Positions 34,041 through 45,429 are shown, counted from the first letter of the stretch. The stretch is 64,000 nt of DNA from Dipteris shenzhenensis (GCA_047967505.1 CM106538.1); one strand, 5' to 3'. Numbers and translations: made by a program. Notes: generated by a model not told the origin, from the letters alone.

Positions 34041-34394
34041 GGGCCTTATCACATGGATAGGGCTAGCATGGGTTTAGGATGGGAATCCATCCTAGACCAA
34101 ATGGTTTAGCATGGATTTAGAATGGGAGTAGCCACTTTTTCTCCCATCGTGGACCATGGCCTCTAGACCTTGGCAACCAGAATGGGTTCCCCTTTTTTAG
34201 GGATTGAAAAACATGGGAGGATGACAAGTGTTCTTGTCCCCACGTGGTCCCCACCTCCTAAACACATGAAATGATGCCATGTGTCCTCTTCTACCTAAAC
34301 CCATCCCTAGTTCTTTTTTTGTTAGCACATGGTGGGACCACTTGGGACCATCTTTTCCCATTCCCATCCTATTTCTTCCCATGTGCTAAGCCCC
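34041..34394. mobile_element. MITE-like inverted-repeat element
   Basis: The left end GGGCCTTATCACATGG (34041-34056) and right end CCATGTGCTAAGCCCC (34379-34394) are imperfect inverted repeats (about 13 of 16). Internal sequence is also partly inverted (TAGGATGGGAATCC against CATTCCCATCCTA; GGGTTTAG against CTAAACCC). At 354 bp with no coding capacity it fits a MITE. Flanks are TTTA on the left and TATA on the right, so a TA or 3-bp target duplication is possible but not proven. Its right end is 222 bp before the dehydrogenase ATG. Confidence 0.6.
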
Positions 34395-34615
34395 TATAAG
34401 TAGTCGAGTGCAAGCATTGAAGCACGAAGTAGTCGTGCATGCATGCATGGGCATGCACAGGTACCACGTTGCTTTGATGCCGATTTTGCCACAGGTACCA
34501 CGTTGCTTTGATGCTGATTTTGCCAACTGACCCTTTACAACTCCTTCACCATGTTCGCCATCTTTTGTGGTTGATGAGCTCTCATCCTAAAGCTTCCTAG
34601 ACAGATCGCCTCATC
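34394..34615 (+). promoter_or_regulatory. Proximal promoter / 5' leader of the steroleosin-like gene
   Basis: CTATAAGTA (34394-34402) is a TATA-like box formed at the junction with the MITE-like element. CATGCATGCATG (34438-34449) is an RY-type motif, the known target of B3 factors of the ABI3/FUS3/LEC2 group in seed genes. It would lie close to the transcription start if the TATA-like box is real. A 34-bp tandem pair (ACAGGTACCACGTTGC at 34457 and 34491) follows. All of this is motif-level evidence. Confidence 0.45.
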
Positions 34616-36289
34616 ATGGACCTCTTCCATGGCCTGCTCGACCTCGTTGCTCCCCCTACTGGCCTTGTCATCCTGCTCATATTGCTCCCCACCCTCACTT
34701 TCATGCGCTTCGCTAACAGATTTCTGCGTTTTATTTTGATAGAGAATGTTCGCGGGAAGGTCATCCTCATCACAGGCGCATCCTCCGGTATCGGCGAGGT
34801 ACACGTTTGATTATTTGATACCATATTCCACAAAGATCAAAATTGTTACCTGAGCTTTTCGTTTTCTCTGTTGGCGCGCTGTGAAGCATGTAGCGTATCA
34901 ATACGCAAAGAGAGGGGCCATCGTGGTGCTCGTGGCTCGAAGGGAGGATAAGCTCAGGGTCGTCGCAGAGAGAGCCAGGAAACTAGGGGCCATGGGTACA
35001 CACTTCATAGCAGCAGACGTTGCAAAGGAAGAAGACTGCAAGCGATTTGTAGACGAGACGGTTCGGCGATTTAGGCACTGTGGGTTTGAGTCCAAACCAT
35101 TGCCTGGATTACGATTAGTAGATTGATAGTGGCTTCATGTTCAGAATTTACACCTTTGACTCTTGCATGCATAAAATGTGAATGCAGTGGATCATCTCGT
35201 TAGTAACACTGGTATATCGCACAACTTTCTCTTCGAAGAGGCACCGGACACGTCGGCCTTATATCCCATAATGGTCAGCAACATTCTGAAGTCGCTAATT
35301 CTCTCTGTTGAGGGTGCTATCGATTATGATTCTCCATTTTAACCGCACGGGAGTGTATATACGGACTCATTTAGGCGCTCAGCAATTTTACTCAGTGTGG
35401 AGCTCCTTTTCCCAGGATATAAATTTCTGGGGCAACGTCTATCCTACATTTTACGCGTTGCCACATCTAAGACGCACCAGGGGCAGAATTGTGGAAACCT
35501 CTTCCACGGTTGCTTGGCTACCAGTCCCAAGAATGAGCATGTACAACGTAAGTTCCCCTGCGGTCCCTTGGCAGTTTTATCGTGCTGTGGCCGTAGCGAA
35601 CTGCAAAGAGAACTTTGGAAACTTGCTGTTTGAGCTTACTCTTCTGAAGTTGCACTACAGTATTTCGGATTGCATGTTATATCTCTAGATTCGGTTGAAC
35701 GGCGATTTGTTAGGACTTTGCAATTTGACCTTGAAATACTGTCCCTTATTATGAATGGTTTCACCAAACCCCCTAGTATTGAGACCCTGAGATCCTCAGT
35801 ATACTGATTTCTTTATTCACTAACCGAGCTTCTAGTGGTTTTCTTCCCAAAAGGATTTAACACTATTTCGTTTTACATCCCTTTGAGTACACTATTTCTT
35901 ATAGCTAGCAGACTTCGTCTTTGCAAATCTCTTTGCTATATGATATAATCTATGATTGTCAAGAAAACATGTCAGTTTTCATGTGTCTTTTTATATGGGT
36001 CTGATGTTGCCTTTCAACGCTAAAGGCCGCTAAAGCTGGAGTGTTCAACTTCTACGAGACCCTTAGGGTTGAGCTTGGCCCGGCGGTTGGCATCACCATC
36101 GTCACACCTGGAATTATTAAGAGCGAGATGACGAAGGGGAAGTTCATGACACGTGACGGAAGGCTCATATTGGATGACGAACATCACGATGTAAGGACCT
36201 TTGCCACCTTCATTATTTGAGAATCTATGCGTTACCTTATTTTCTTCTTATGTTACGAGGTTTGATGTTTGATTTGGAATCCATCGAGG

Positions 36290-36336
<47 letters not shown>

Positions 36337-36685
36337 CTTTTTTACATACCAATTCACATGACACGATGAAGTCTTCTTTTAATATATGCATGCATAAGGT
36401 TTTTGATGATCTATACTCCAATTTCAGATTCAGGTTGGGCCATGGCCTCTGGCATATGCAAAGAAGTGTGCTAAAGCTATTGTCCATGGAGCGCTCACGG
36501 GACGACGTTATGTGCAAGTGCCAGCTTCGTACTCAATAACACTCTTGTATCGAGTGTTTGCACCAGAACTAGTGGATTTGATTCTTAGTCTCATCTATTT
36601 CGAGAAATCCCCCATCCCGATGAAATCATATAGCAAGGCAATTGTGGATGCAACAGGAACTAAGAAGCCTTTGTATCCCCAGTAG
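34616..36685 (+). CDS. Steroleosin / 11-beta-hydroxysteroid dehydrogenase-like SDR, six exons
   Basis: Exons at 34616-34798, 34887-35079, 35188-35273, 35416-35547, 36026-36190 and 36428-36685 join without stops into 338 residues, all introns GT-AG (phases 0, 1, 0, 0, 0). Residues 12-37 form a hydrophobic anchor with prolines 13, 14 and 25, like the oil-body or ER-anchoring segment of steroleosins. The NAD(P)-binding TGASSGIG is at 53-60, SNTG (usual NNAG) at 131-134, catalytic Ser184, and YNAAK with Tyr197 and Lys201. PGIIKSEMTKGKF is the substrate-side loop. Arabidopsis HSD1 has the same layout and is near 349 residues. Family members oxidise or reduce steroid-like alcohols on oil bodies; the substrate here is unknown. 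All core residues except NNAG are present, so the gene is probably functional. Confidence 0.92.
36291..36330. repeat. (CT)20 microsatellite in intron 5 of the SDR gene
   Basis: Forty bases of uninterrupted CT lie 98 bp before the exon 6 acceptor and may be length-polymorphic. Confidence 0.95.
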
Positions 36686-37310
36686 GCCCTAAGGTGAAAA
36701 GCAACACTTTGGTGCAAACAAAAACTCTACCCATTCATTTAGAGGTCCCAAAAACATGGATTCTAGTACCAGATGTCACCCATGCAATTTCATTTCAATC
36801 ATAGTAGGGCTTATTTGATCTTGCACTTACAATGGTTTTTTTGTGCTCTAGCTTGATGCCTAGTGTCTCCATGTGATGCTTGGATGGCTTGAGGAGCACA
36901 CATAGTAAAGAACATGTTTGGGTTCAAATGGTAGCTTGTGATTGTCTTTAAGGTCTTATTATTTCACCCCTAAAACTAACTCCCTAAAAGTCTCTCTCTC
37001 TCTCTCTCTCTCTTTGCATGCATCTCTACACATGCACATAGACACGTGTACATTTGTGCATGCATCTCTACACATGCACATAGACACGTGTACATTTGCA
37101 CACAATATTATAAAGTGTTACTAAGGTCCAGTAGCACTTAAAGTTACACAATTAAAGTTGGGCATGAAACTCCATTTGAGCTATATATATAGCTTCAAAC
37201 TAGAATGCGATAACCTTTTGTATCATGTTTAGGGGAGGAAAAACTTGTAGTTGCATAATGTTCTAGTGTGGAGTTCAAGAAACTCTTAGAGTAAAACCAA
37301 GATATTATGA
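36686..37310. repeat. 3' flank with CT run and 42-bp tandem pair
   Basis: After the SDR stop codon there is unassigned sequence, a (TC)n run at 36991-37013, and a 42-bp tandem pair beginning TGCATGCATCTCTACAC at 37015 and 37057, each containing GACACGTGTAC. The pair is essentially identical. Confidence 0.75.
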
Positions 37311-37324
37311 CAATGTTCCCAAAT

Positions 37325-37815
37325 CCTCATACTCTCATCAATAAGTAGTCTCTTTCACAATCCATAAGCCTTTCTTTCTTCTTAGCATTAAGTGTTTTTA
37401 CAAAGCGAATACACTTGCAGCATAGGAAAGAAAATAGCCCACTCTTAATTCTATTGTGGAGTTCAAGAAATGCATTAGAGTAAAACCAAGAAACTGATAC
37501 AAGTAAAACCAAGAGATTATGACAATGTTCATGAGCTGAATTGTATTCTAAAATTTCTCAATCATGAATCCTCATACTCATTAATTCAATTTATTGAACT
37601 CTTAAATGTCTCAATCGTATTGAATCCTCATACTCTCATTAATTTTGTAGTCTCTTTCACATTCCATTAGCCTTTCTTCCTCCATAGCATTAAGGGATTT
37701 CACAAAGCAAATGCATTTGCAAAATAGGAAAGAAAATATCCCACTCTAAGAGAGCTCTCCACAAAGCAAATGCATTGGAAAAAAAGGAAAGAAAATAGCG
37801 AGCACTCTAAGAGCT
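37325..37815. repeat. Diverged direct repeat, about 301-bp spacing
   Basis: CCTCATACTCTCAT starts at 37325 and again at 37626. Following text (TAGTCTCTTTCACA, TAGCATTAAG, CACAAAGC(G/A)AA, AGGAAAGAAAATA) matches in order. A third partial copy of CACAAAGCAAATGCATT follows at about 37750. Non-coding. Confidence 0.65.
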
Positions 37816-38199
37816 TACTCCAACAGTAAGAACTTGCTTAGTTTAACATGTGAAATTGGGAGCGTGGTTCATTGTACTATATTATGGCGATGTGGAAATT
37901 TTAGCATCCCATGTGGTATTTTTAGATAAGAAGATTGCCTTAGTAATTCTATTGAGAAAATCCTTCAATTTTGGGATGAGTTCCTTAGTCTCACTCTACA
38001 CTCTTTGTTTATTTGATTTTTTGATTGCATTCCAACACCTCTACCCCTACCCAACATGTTTCTCACCTTCCCAATGTAACTATCTTCCTACTTTACATTA
38101 TTTTCATTGCAATCTCCCTCCCTACGTTTGCAGCTACTTAACCTTTGCAGTTTCCCTTTCTTGCTCAATTTTGACTCAAATCAAGTCATGGCAATGACT

Positions 38200-38518
38200 A
38201 TTGAAATTTACTAGTTAAGGTATGGAAATGAGTATTCAAATTGACAACTAATCAAAATATACAACATGCGTGCAAAAACAAAAGAATTCAAAAACAAAAA
38301 TTCAAGTAGATTATGTGATTGTCTCATGGAGCTAGACTAGGTACGAGATTAAATCAAACATGCCTACCTCCCATCTCGAACGACAAGGTGGCACATGGTC
38401 ATGCCTTGCCACCTCAACCCTGGGCCTTATGCACACCATATTTTATTATACTATTGCCACACATACAAGCACACACACATATTTATGCCTTTTACTTTGG
38501 TCAAATTTATTCATAACA
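38200..38518 (-). repeat. 3' LTR start of minus-strand Ty3/gypsy element
   Basis: Directly after an 11-base G tract (minus strand, 38521-38531) acting as polypurine tract, the minus strand begins TGTTATGAATAAATTTGACC, a normal LTR start. The other LTR is not in the window, so the left limit given is arbitrary. Confidence 0.5.
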
Positions 38519-38520
38519 GT

Positions 38521-38531
38521 CCCCCCCCCCC
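38521..38531 (-). promoter_or_regulatory. Ty3/gypsy polypurine tract (G11)
   Basis: Eleven G on the minus strand lie between the integrase end and the LTR start. Confidence 0.7.
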
Positions 38532-38532
38532 A

Positions 38533-40148
38533 GGCAAGGAATGCATAGCATTTCTATGCCTGGGATCATCATGCACAAAGAAGGGCTTGAGACAACACTT
38601 GTTGACCACCTTCTTGCCATATGGCTCATGCAGCTCCTGAACTTGTAGATACCCATTGCTATGTTCCTTGATGACTTTGTATGGACCAGTCCACAGTGGT
38701 AGGAACTTCTTATCCATTTGGTGGTCTAATCTATTATCAAAGCATAGGACATCTCCCTCAGCAAAGTGTCTTTCCCATCCCTTGCGAATTTTAGCATCCA
38801 ACCGGGCCTTTTATCGATTCTTTTGGATCTCTGTTTGATGTAGTGCAAGGCGTCGGGTTTCATCTAACTTCTCAAGTTGTACCAACCTGGCCTCTACATG
38901 TTTATCTTCTGTCATCCTCTGTTCTTGTGCCAATCTCAAGGCCGGAATCTCTATCTCTAGTGGTAAAATTGCTTCAGTACCATACACCAACTCAAAAGGA
39001 GTGTGACCTGTAGACGTTTTATGAGTGATGTTGTAAGCCCACATAGCTTCAGCGACCTTCTGATCCCACAGGCTCCTGTTCCCAGTGGCCATTTTTCCCA
39101 TGGATTTACAAAGGAGGCCATTGGTCCGCTCCGTTTGTCCCATGGATGATGGATGATAGATGTTCGAAGTGTGGTGATCAATACCCATGCGATCCATGAG
39201 CAACTCCACTGCTTCATTTAAGAATGGACTCCCATGGTCAAATAGTAGGGAGGGTGATAGCTTCAGTCCACTTAGCGACATATTGAGTGGCTACCAAAAG
39301 ATACTTCTTTTTATGGGCAGTCATGGGTAGGGGCCCAACAAAATCTATTTCCCACTTCTGAAACAGATGGATGGACATCACTGGGTGATGTTGCCCAAGA
39401 TGCAAATCCTTCCTACCAAATAATTGGCATGGTTCACAAGTTTTGCAATACATACTGACATCCTTGAACAAGGTCCGCTAATAGTACCCAGCATGTAAAA
39501 TCTTCTTAGTTGTATAGTAACCGGCATAGTGGCCTCCACAAAATCCATCATGATAATGCTTCAATACCTTAGGTACTTCATTTGCATCAATGGACCGTCT
39601 TAGTACCCCATCCAGGCCTTGACGGTATAACACCCCATCAAAGAGAGTGTAGCACCTACTATCTCTACGGATTTTCTTTCTCTCATAGCTAGTACTTTCT
39701 GGAGGAAAGGAGAAAGCGGTCAGAAACCTATAGATTCCACCATACCATGGATCCCCAACTTTTATGGCTGCTACAAGGGTTACATCGAGACACTCCTCTA
39801 AATCAATCAAAGCATTCTTCAAGTTGGAATAACCCCCTTTTACAATTTTGAAAGAAAAATCATATTCTTGTAAAACTGCCAACCATTTGGCCAATTGGCC
39901 CATGGGATTTGGTGATTGAAGAACCTGCTTTGCAAGACCACTGCTATAGATTATAATGAAGGACTTTCTAGCAACATAATGCTTAAATTTCTTAATGAAG
40001 AACACCAAAGACAAAGCATGCTTGTCAGCCTTAGAGTAGCATCGTTCATTTTCAAGCAATTGTCGAGAAGGAAATCGAACGGGATACATGAACCGATCCT
40101 CCCCTTGCTGGAGAAGAATACCCACCAAAGTGTGCTCTACATCCCTTG
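38533..40148 (-). pseudogene. Ty3/gypsy RNase H and integrase
   Basis: Reading leftwards: VGILLQQGEDRFMYPVRFPS and ENERCYSKADKHALSLVFFI (RNase H), LAKWLAVLQEYDFSFKIVKG, DGVLYRQG and HDGFCGGHYAGYYTTKKIL with CKTCEPCQLFGRK (integrase HHCC zinc module), WEIDFVGPLP (first Asp), FDHGSPFLNE (second Asp; His follows it), HPSSMGQTERTNGLLC (Glu), then WTGPYKVIKEHSNGYLQV and KPFF at the C-terminus. No chromodomain is seen, so it is probably the non-chromovirus branch. Frame changes near 39474 and 39240 and a stop near 38810 break it. Its N-terminal side is fused in frame to the transposase-like sequence at 40,148. Confidence 0.88.
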
Positions 40149-41695
40149 ATGTCAAGTAAATGGAATGCATGCATTTGTAACGTCTATATCGTATTGATTT
40201 TAGCATACCATCTTCATTTATTACTCTTATTCTATTTGGTTGCTTTTCTACATCTGCTTGAACTGGCTTTCTTTTCATGCATATGTATGTCCGTTTCTTC
40301 TGTACATTTGCACACTTCTCCTTGTCAAATTTATTTGTCACTTTATTTTCATGGGATGTTGCATCCTTCATCTTATTACAATCAAAGTCAAACACCGAAT
40401 AATCCTTTGTTGGTTTCTTTTGTACATCCTTATTTGAATTTGTAGACTTCTCCCATTGAAACTATTTATCACCGTGTTTTCATGGGATGTTGCATCGTTG
40501 ATCTTATCATAGTCAAAGTCAAATACCGAATAGTCCTTTGTTGATTTCATTCTTGTCTTTGAAGTAATCTTCAGACCATTTGAGTCAATATCCATGTCCT
40601 CAATGTTTGATAAGCTAACACTTTCGAACTCTTTACGCTCCTTGACAATGTGTATGAATTCATCCACTCTAGGTAATACAACACTTTTGAAACCTTTTGC
40701 CTTATCGATACCAATGAACTCATCCACTCCCGACAAGTATCACTTTTATAGTTAAGTGCATTAAAATCATCCAAGTTTGAGGAGACAACACCGATGATAT
40801 CTTTATCTTTATCCTTCTCAACATGCGTGAATTCATCGACCCTAAATAAGATATTGCTTCTGAAATCTTTTTCCTTCACAGTACCACTAAACTCATCCAC
40901 TCTTGATAAGATGTCACTTCTATAGATGATTGCATTGAAATCATTTAATTCTGAAGAGATAGTAATTTTGATGTCTTTGCCTTTCTCACTTTAGATGTGG
41001 ACTCATACACTCTTGATAAGATGTCACTTCTATACTTGAGTCCATTGAAATCATCCACATCTAAAGGGATAAAGCTTGGCTTGTTGGCATATTCTTTTAG
41101 TCCTTTGAAATTATAGTATAGCTTATCTTTATCATTGAAAACCACATGTCCCTTTTTAATCTTCAAAAATTGCATGCTCCATCTCAAATCTTTTCCTTCC
41201 TCATAATAGGGACCATCCAATGACGTTGTGTTATCATCCATACCATCATTAGTAAATTTTACAATCCTCATCTGTGCAAATGACCCACTGATCTCAGTGG
41301 TCAACTCCCAAAACTTGACCTTCTGCTATGTTCTTATTTGCAAATGATATCATTTGAAAAATATCTCCCACACTGAAATCCAAAGAAATGCACTTTGTAT
41401 TCCCGATGATATGTGTTGGATAAGTCTCATCTCTATCCTATGCAATAAATGATTTATTGAAAACACTATAAGGCACAACATCTCCAAGTAATTCCATATC
41501 TCCACACTTGCTTAAGCTCAACATGTGCACTAAGAATCTTTGATACAATAACTACAACCTTATCTTCACCAAATCTTTTAAACTGATAAAGAGAATTTGG
41601 ATCACTATCATGGATTGTAGAAAATGCAACTGCTTATCTTTGGAAACATAATATCACCTCCATCCCAGGAATGAAATATGTCGCCATCTTGCTGT
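40149..41695 (-). pseudogene. Transposase-like gene of an unfamiliar family, copy 2 (truncated, fused)
   Basis: This is the minus-strand homologue of 27.0-28.1 kb. It starts near 41690 (STIHDSD, QFKRFGEDKVVVIVSKILS), continues through FAQMRIVKFTNDGMDDNTTS, RWSMQFLKIKKGHVVFNDK and FIPLDVDDFNGLKYRSD, then a repetitive linker (about 41050-40560, YRSDILSRVDEF / FRSNILFRVDEF units), then two copies of KDYSVFDFDYDKINDATSHE (about 40540 and 40395), and ends at YKCMHSIYLTSRD, the very start of the Cys-rich head. There it passes directly into gypsy RNase H. At least five frame breaks are present. The N-terminal domain is unassigned; it does not match any transposase block I know. Confidence 0.6.
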
Positions 41696-41699
41696 GGAA

Positions 41700-42480
41700 C
41701 AATTATAAAAAATATTAGTCTCTTTTGAATATTTTTCCTATTAGTTGTAACTTTTTTTGAAATTACTCTCTTTATTTTACTTTTACTTTATTTTATTTAA
41801 TTTTGATCATGATACAAATTTATGGGTTTTCAATAATGGATTCATGTTTGGCATTTAGCTAATAGAATCTCTAATTTAAATTTATGATTATACGTTTTAG
41901 AATTATCCATGATAGTATAAATAATTTAGGTCTACCAAGATGAGAGACTCCCGGGACATCAAAAGATCCCTAAATTTTAAAAATGTATCTAAGGTTATAA
42001 GTATTGTACTTTTTTACATACTCATGACGATTTTATAGCAACTCTTTATCTAATTATCAATAAAACATGTTCCATTGATAACTGCTTTAAAAATGCATGA
42101 TTTGGTTAAAAGGGGCACAATTCGGAGATGACCACACGATGATGTCTGAGCACAACACAACGACTGAGCACAGTGAGAAGTGGGGGAATAGAGTGACACT
42201 TATCACCCATCTAATGCTTTGTATAATTTAAAATGACGACTAGAGGAGAGGACACTTGTCACCAATCCAAAGATTTGAAATTTTTGAAAATGATTTAAGG
42301 GTGCAAGATGTATTTTTTACATGCTTTTGGCGGTTTTTAGGTAACCTTTCATCTTGAAAGAAAAGTCATTTTGCAACGGCTTTTAAAAAGGAGTGAAAGG
42401 AGTGATTCAATGGACAAGCGGTTGTGAGGTTAGTAGTTTCAAAAAAGGTGTGATTCAATAAATAGCCAATTTTGAGTAAT
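41700..42480. other. AT-rich intergenic, nothing recognised
   Basis: TTAGTAGTTTC/AAAAAAG phrases appear toward the end and lead into the next tandem repeat. No gene. Confidence 0.35.
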
Positions 42481-42484
42481 AATT

Positions 42485-42748
42485 GACATTAGAAAACTAT
42501 TTGTGAGCTAGTAGTTTCAAAAAAAGCGTGTCTATTATGAAAAAAGTTGAGTCTAATTATTATGAAAACAATTGTGCTTAGTAGGATATTTATTAATCAA
42601 AAGGAATGAGAAGGGTGACATTAGAAAACTATTTATGAGGTTAGTAATTTCAAAAAAAGCATGTTTATTATTAAAAAAATTGAGTATAATTATTATGAAA
42701 AGAATTTCCCTTAGTAGCATATTTATTAATCAAAAGATAAGAGAAGGG
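42485..42748. repeat. Tandem duplication, 132-bp period
   Basis: GACATTAGAAAACTATTT starts at 42485 and 42617. The two copies run in parallel through ATATTTATTAATCAAAAG. A diverged partial copy precedes them (GAGGTTAGTAGTTTC near 42428). Confidence 0.8.
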
Positions 42749-43019
42749 TGAAAGGAAAAGAAAAGGAAAAAGACTCGTGAAAGGAAAAAGAAGGGTACAA
42801 AAGAAAAAGCTTAATTTGCCCTAAAAAAGTATAAAAAGGTCTTCTTCCCTTCATTAATTCTTATCTCAATCAATTGCTCATCAATTGGAGAAAAAAGCAA
42901 GAAGGAGCAAGAAGAGGACGGATTAAGGAGAGTCTACATCCTATCTACAAAACCTTTCTACCAAACCTTAGCCAGGTATGATGAATTTATATTCATGTTT
43001 ACTTTTCTTAAATATTTAA

Positions 43020-43320
43020 GAAAGAGAAATTGAGAGAGAAGAGAGAGGAGGAGAGAAAAGAAAAGGGAAGGAGAGGGCAATCATGGTCGATGGGAACGAT
43101 GGGAGAAGTAGCGATGAGAGGAAGGGAGAAGGGGTGATGGAAGGGAGGAAGGGGATGGCCAATGGGAGCGAAGGGAGGAAGCGGCGATGGAAGAGAGGAG
43201 GGGCGATGAAATGGAGGAAAGGAGATGGAAGAGAGGAGGGGAAATGGAATGGTGGAAGTAGCAATGGAAGAGAGAGGGCCAATGGAATGGACGAAGGAAG
43301 GGAGGAGGGCGACGTAAATC
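43020..43320. repeat. Purine-rich low-complexity block
   Basis: GGGAGGAAGGGGATGG-type phrases with 20-30 bp imperfect periodicity. Open frames on both strands through it are low-complexity. Confidence 0.75.
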
Positions 43321-43369
43321 CCCCTTCCCTTATTCCCTAGCGACCACGGCCACTAGGGAATACCCCTTC

Positions 43370-43870
43370 CCTTATGGTGAGCGGGCGATGGGCGGTGGGA
43401 GACGGGTGACGACAGATGAACAATGGGTAGGGACGGACATGGACAGGCGATGGATTGCCGAGCAGGCAACGGTAGATGGAAAATGGGTAGCAACAGATGT
43501 GGATGAGCAATGGGTGATAAGCGACGGGTGGCAAGCGATGGAGGATAGGCAACAGGCCAGCCAATGGGCTACGAGGGGTGAGACGACAAACAGATGACGA
43601 GTGATGGGGGCAAGGGACGAGTGGCCAGCAACGGTCAAGCTGATGGGCTATGGGAGGCAAGGTGATGGTGGATGAACAGTGGGCCGACGAGGGATGGGTG
43701 GCATTGGGGAGCGAGGTAGGGGGCGGTGGGACAGAGGTGGGCGAGTTGATGGGTGACGGGCGGTGTTGGGGAGCGAGGTAAGGGGTGGTGGGACAGAAGT
43801 GGGATGGAGGTGGGTGCTTATGAGCAAGGTAGGAGGAGGCAAGAGTGTAGAAGGGGACAATGGAGTGCTA
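43370..43870. repeat. G-rich minisatellite
   Basis: Imperfect GGGCGATGGGCGGTGGG, GACGGGTG and GGGGAGCGAGGTA units. GGGGAGCGAGGTA(G/A)GGG(G/T) occurs at about 43708 and 43775 (67-bp spacing). Numerous GGG tracts could form quadruplexes. Confidence 0.75.
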
Positions 43871-43879
43871 CAAAATACA

Positions 43880-45425
43880 AGAACGTGTGTCATAAGGAAT
43901 AAAACTTACCTGTGTACTATTATCAGAAAGAGAGATCTTGGGAAAGCAAATGTCATGTGTGTCGTTCAGTGAGGAAGGGATGAAGCAAAATTGGATGGAA
44001 GAATGTCTTAACGTGACAGAATGTTTAAGAGAATGTCGACTCTTTTTGTGTGTACTTTAAATTTAAATCGTCTCGCACTTTTGTTTGCACTTCAAATTTA
44101 AATCGTCCCACACTTCTATTTTGTAACTTCAAATTTGAATCTCTCAGGAAAATTTTATCCTAATCTCTTTATAAATTAGAATCCCTCTCATTTCGATTCT
44201 CACTTTCTTTCACTTCTCTCTCATTTCGATTCTCTTTTGGTAAGCTTCCAACTCTCTTCTAGTTTCTCTTTTGTAACTCCCTAACTCCCTCTATAGATTA
44301 GTGATGTTGTAGAACCCACTTCTTAACCCTATCCTCTCTTTACCTGATTACCTCCTCCCCGAATCCCCCCTTGGTGGTTGTGGCTGCTATGGGGTAAGGG
44401 GAGTGGGCAGAAATCCCCTCTCCTTACCCCCTGGCGGCTGCGGACATCAAGGGTTAAGGGAAAGAGGGAGAGGGAGGGGTTGAGGGATAAGGGAAGGAGG
44501 TAGGGGAGAGACATAATATTAATTCATTATAATTTGTAAAGTAATTAATTTTAAATATTAATTAATTTATGTTTATAATTTAATTATTTTATCTTAGTTT
44601 ATAAGTTATGTTTTTAAATAAACTTTATTTTATTACTTGTATATATTTCTTTATTTAAATCAAAATTAATGAATTGAATATATAATTATTTTGTATTGTT
44701 GCATTTAAACTTAAATATTTTAAATAATATAGTTATATTCTTAATTTTTAATTCATTTTAGTATAAATGTATATTTAAAGTATATCTAATTAAGAAGAAT
44801 ATATTTAATTTACTTTAAATATTTTTATAATTTAAATCTACTTTAAATATATATGAAATGAATAAATTTTGTTTATAAGATTTCTCTTGTCTCTTACGAG
44901 TAACCTATTAAAATGAATATGAAAAAGAAATTATTTCTTGCTTTTTCTTTGATTCGATGATTAGTACAGCTTAGTTTAGCATTGATTAGTTTATCTGTAG
45001 AGGAGAGAACTCCAAAATAACCAATCAAAGCCATGCTCAAAAATTCCCAACTAGTTCCTAATCGGCGTTAGTCCTAGATTCACATGCGATTTCGACTCAT
45101 AACTTAACCCTATGAGCAAAGTTTTAGTTGACAGATTAATGAGCAGAGTCAGAGTTTCAATGGGCAGAGTTTCAGTGGACACATCATAGATTTATTTTTT
45201 TTCATCTCATCATTGTAAAGCCTTACTAGGCTATCATTTTTTAATTTATGTATATATATTGATCCTTGTAAAGCCTTTGAGGCTAATGGGCGCTCTCTTT
45301 TGTAAATAAGTCTTGTTTTAGTCTCTGCATTAAACAGGGACATCGTACCTGTGCACTTCGCCGGTGATCGGTCATACCAGTTGGTTTACCGTTTCGTGGT
45401 GTATATGTGGGTAGTCGACCTTGCT
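43880..45425. other. AT-rich intergenic, nothing recognised
   Basis: TTTAAATCGTC(T/C)C(G/A)CACTT repeats near 44065 and 44098. 44520-44880 is extremely AT-rich with TTTAAATAT phrases. No coding or RNA feature. Confidence 0.35.
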
Positions 45426-45429
45426 GGAT

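Noticed and set aside
36387-37065. Additional CATGCATG motifs in the SDR intron and 3' flank as regulatory sites
   Set aside because: They lie in an intron and in a 42-bp tandem repeat after the gene. Position and repetition make a regulatory call unsupported.
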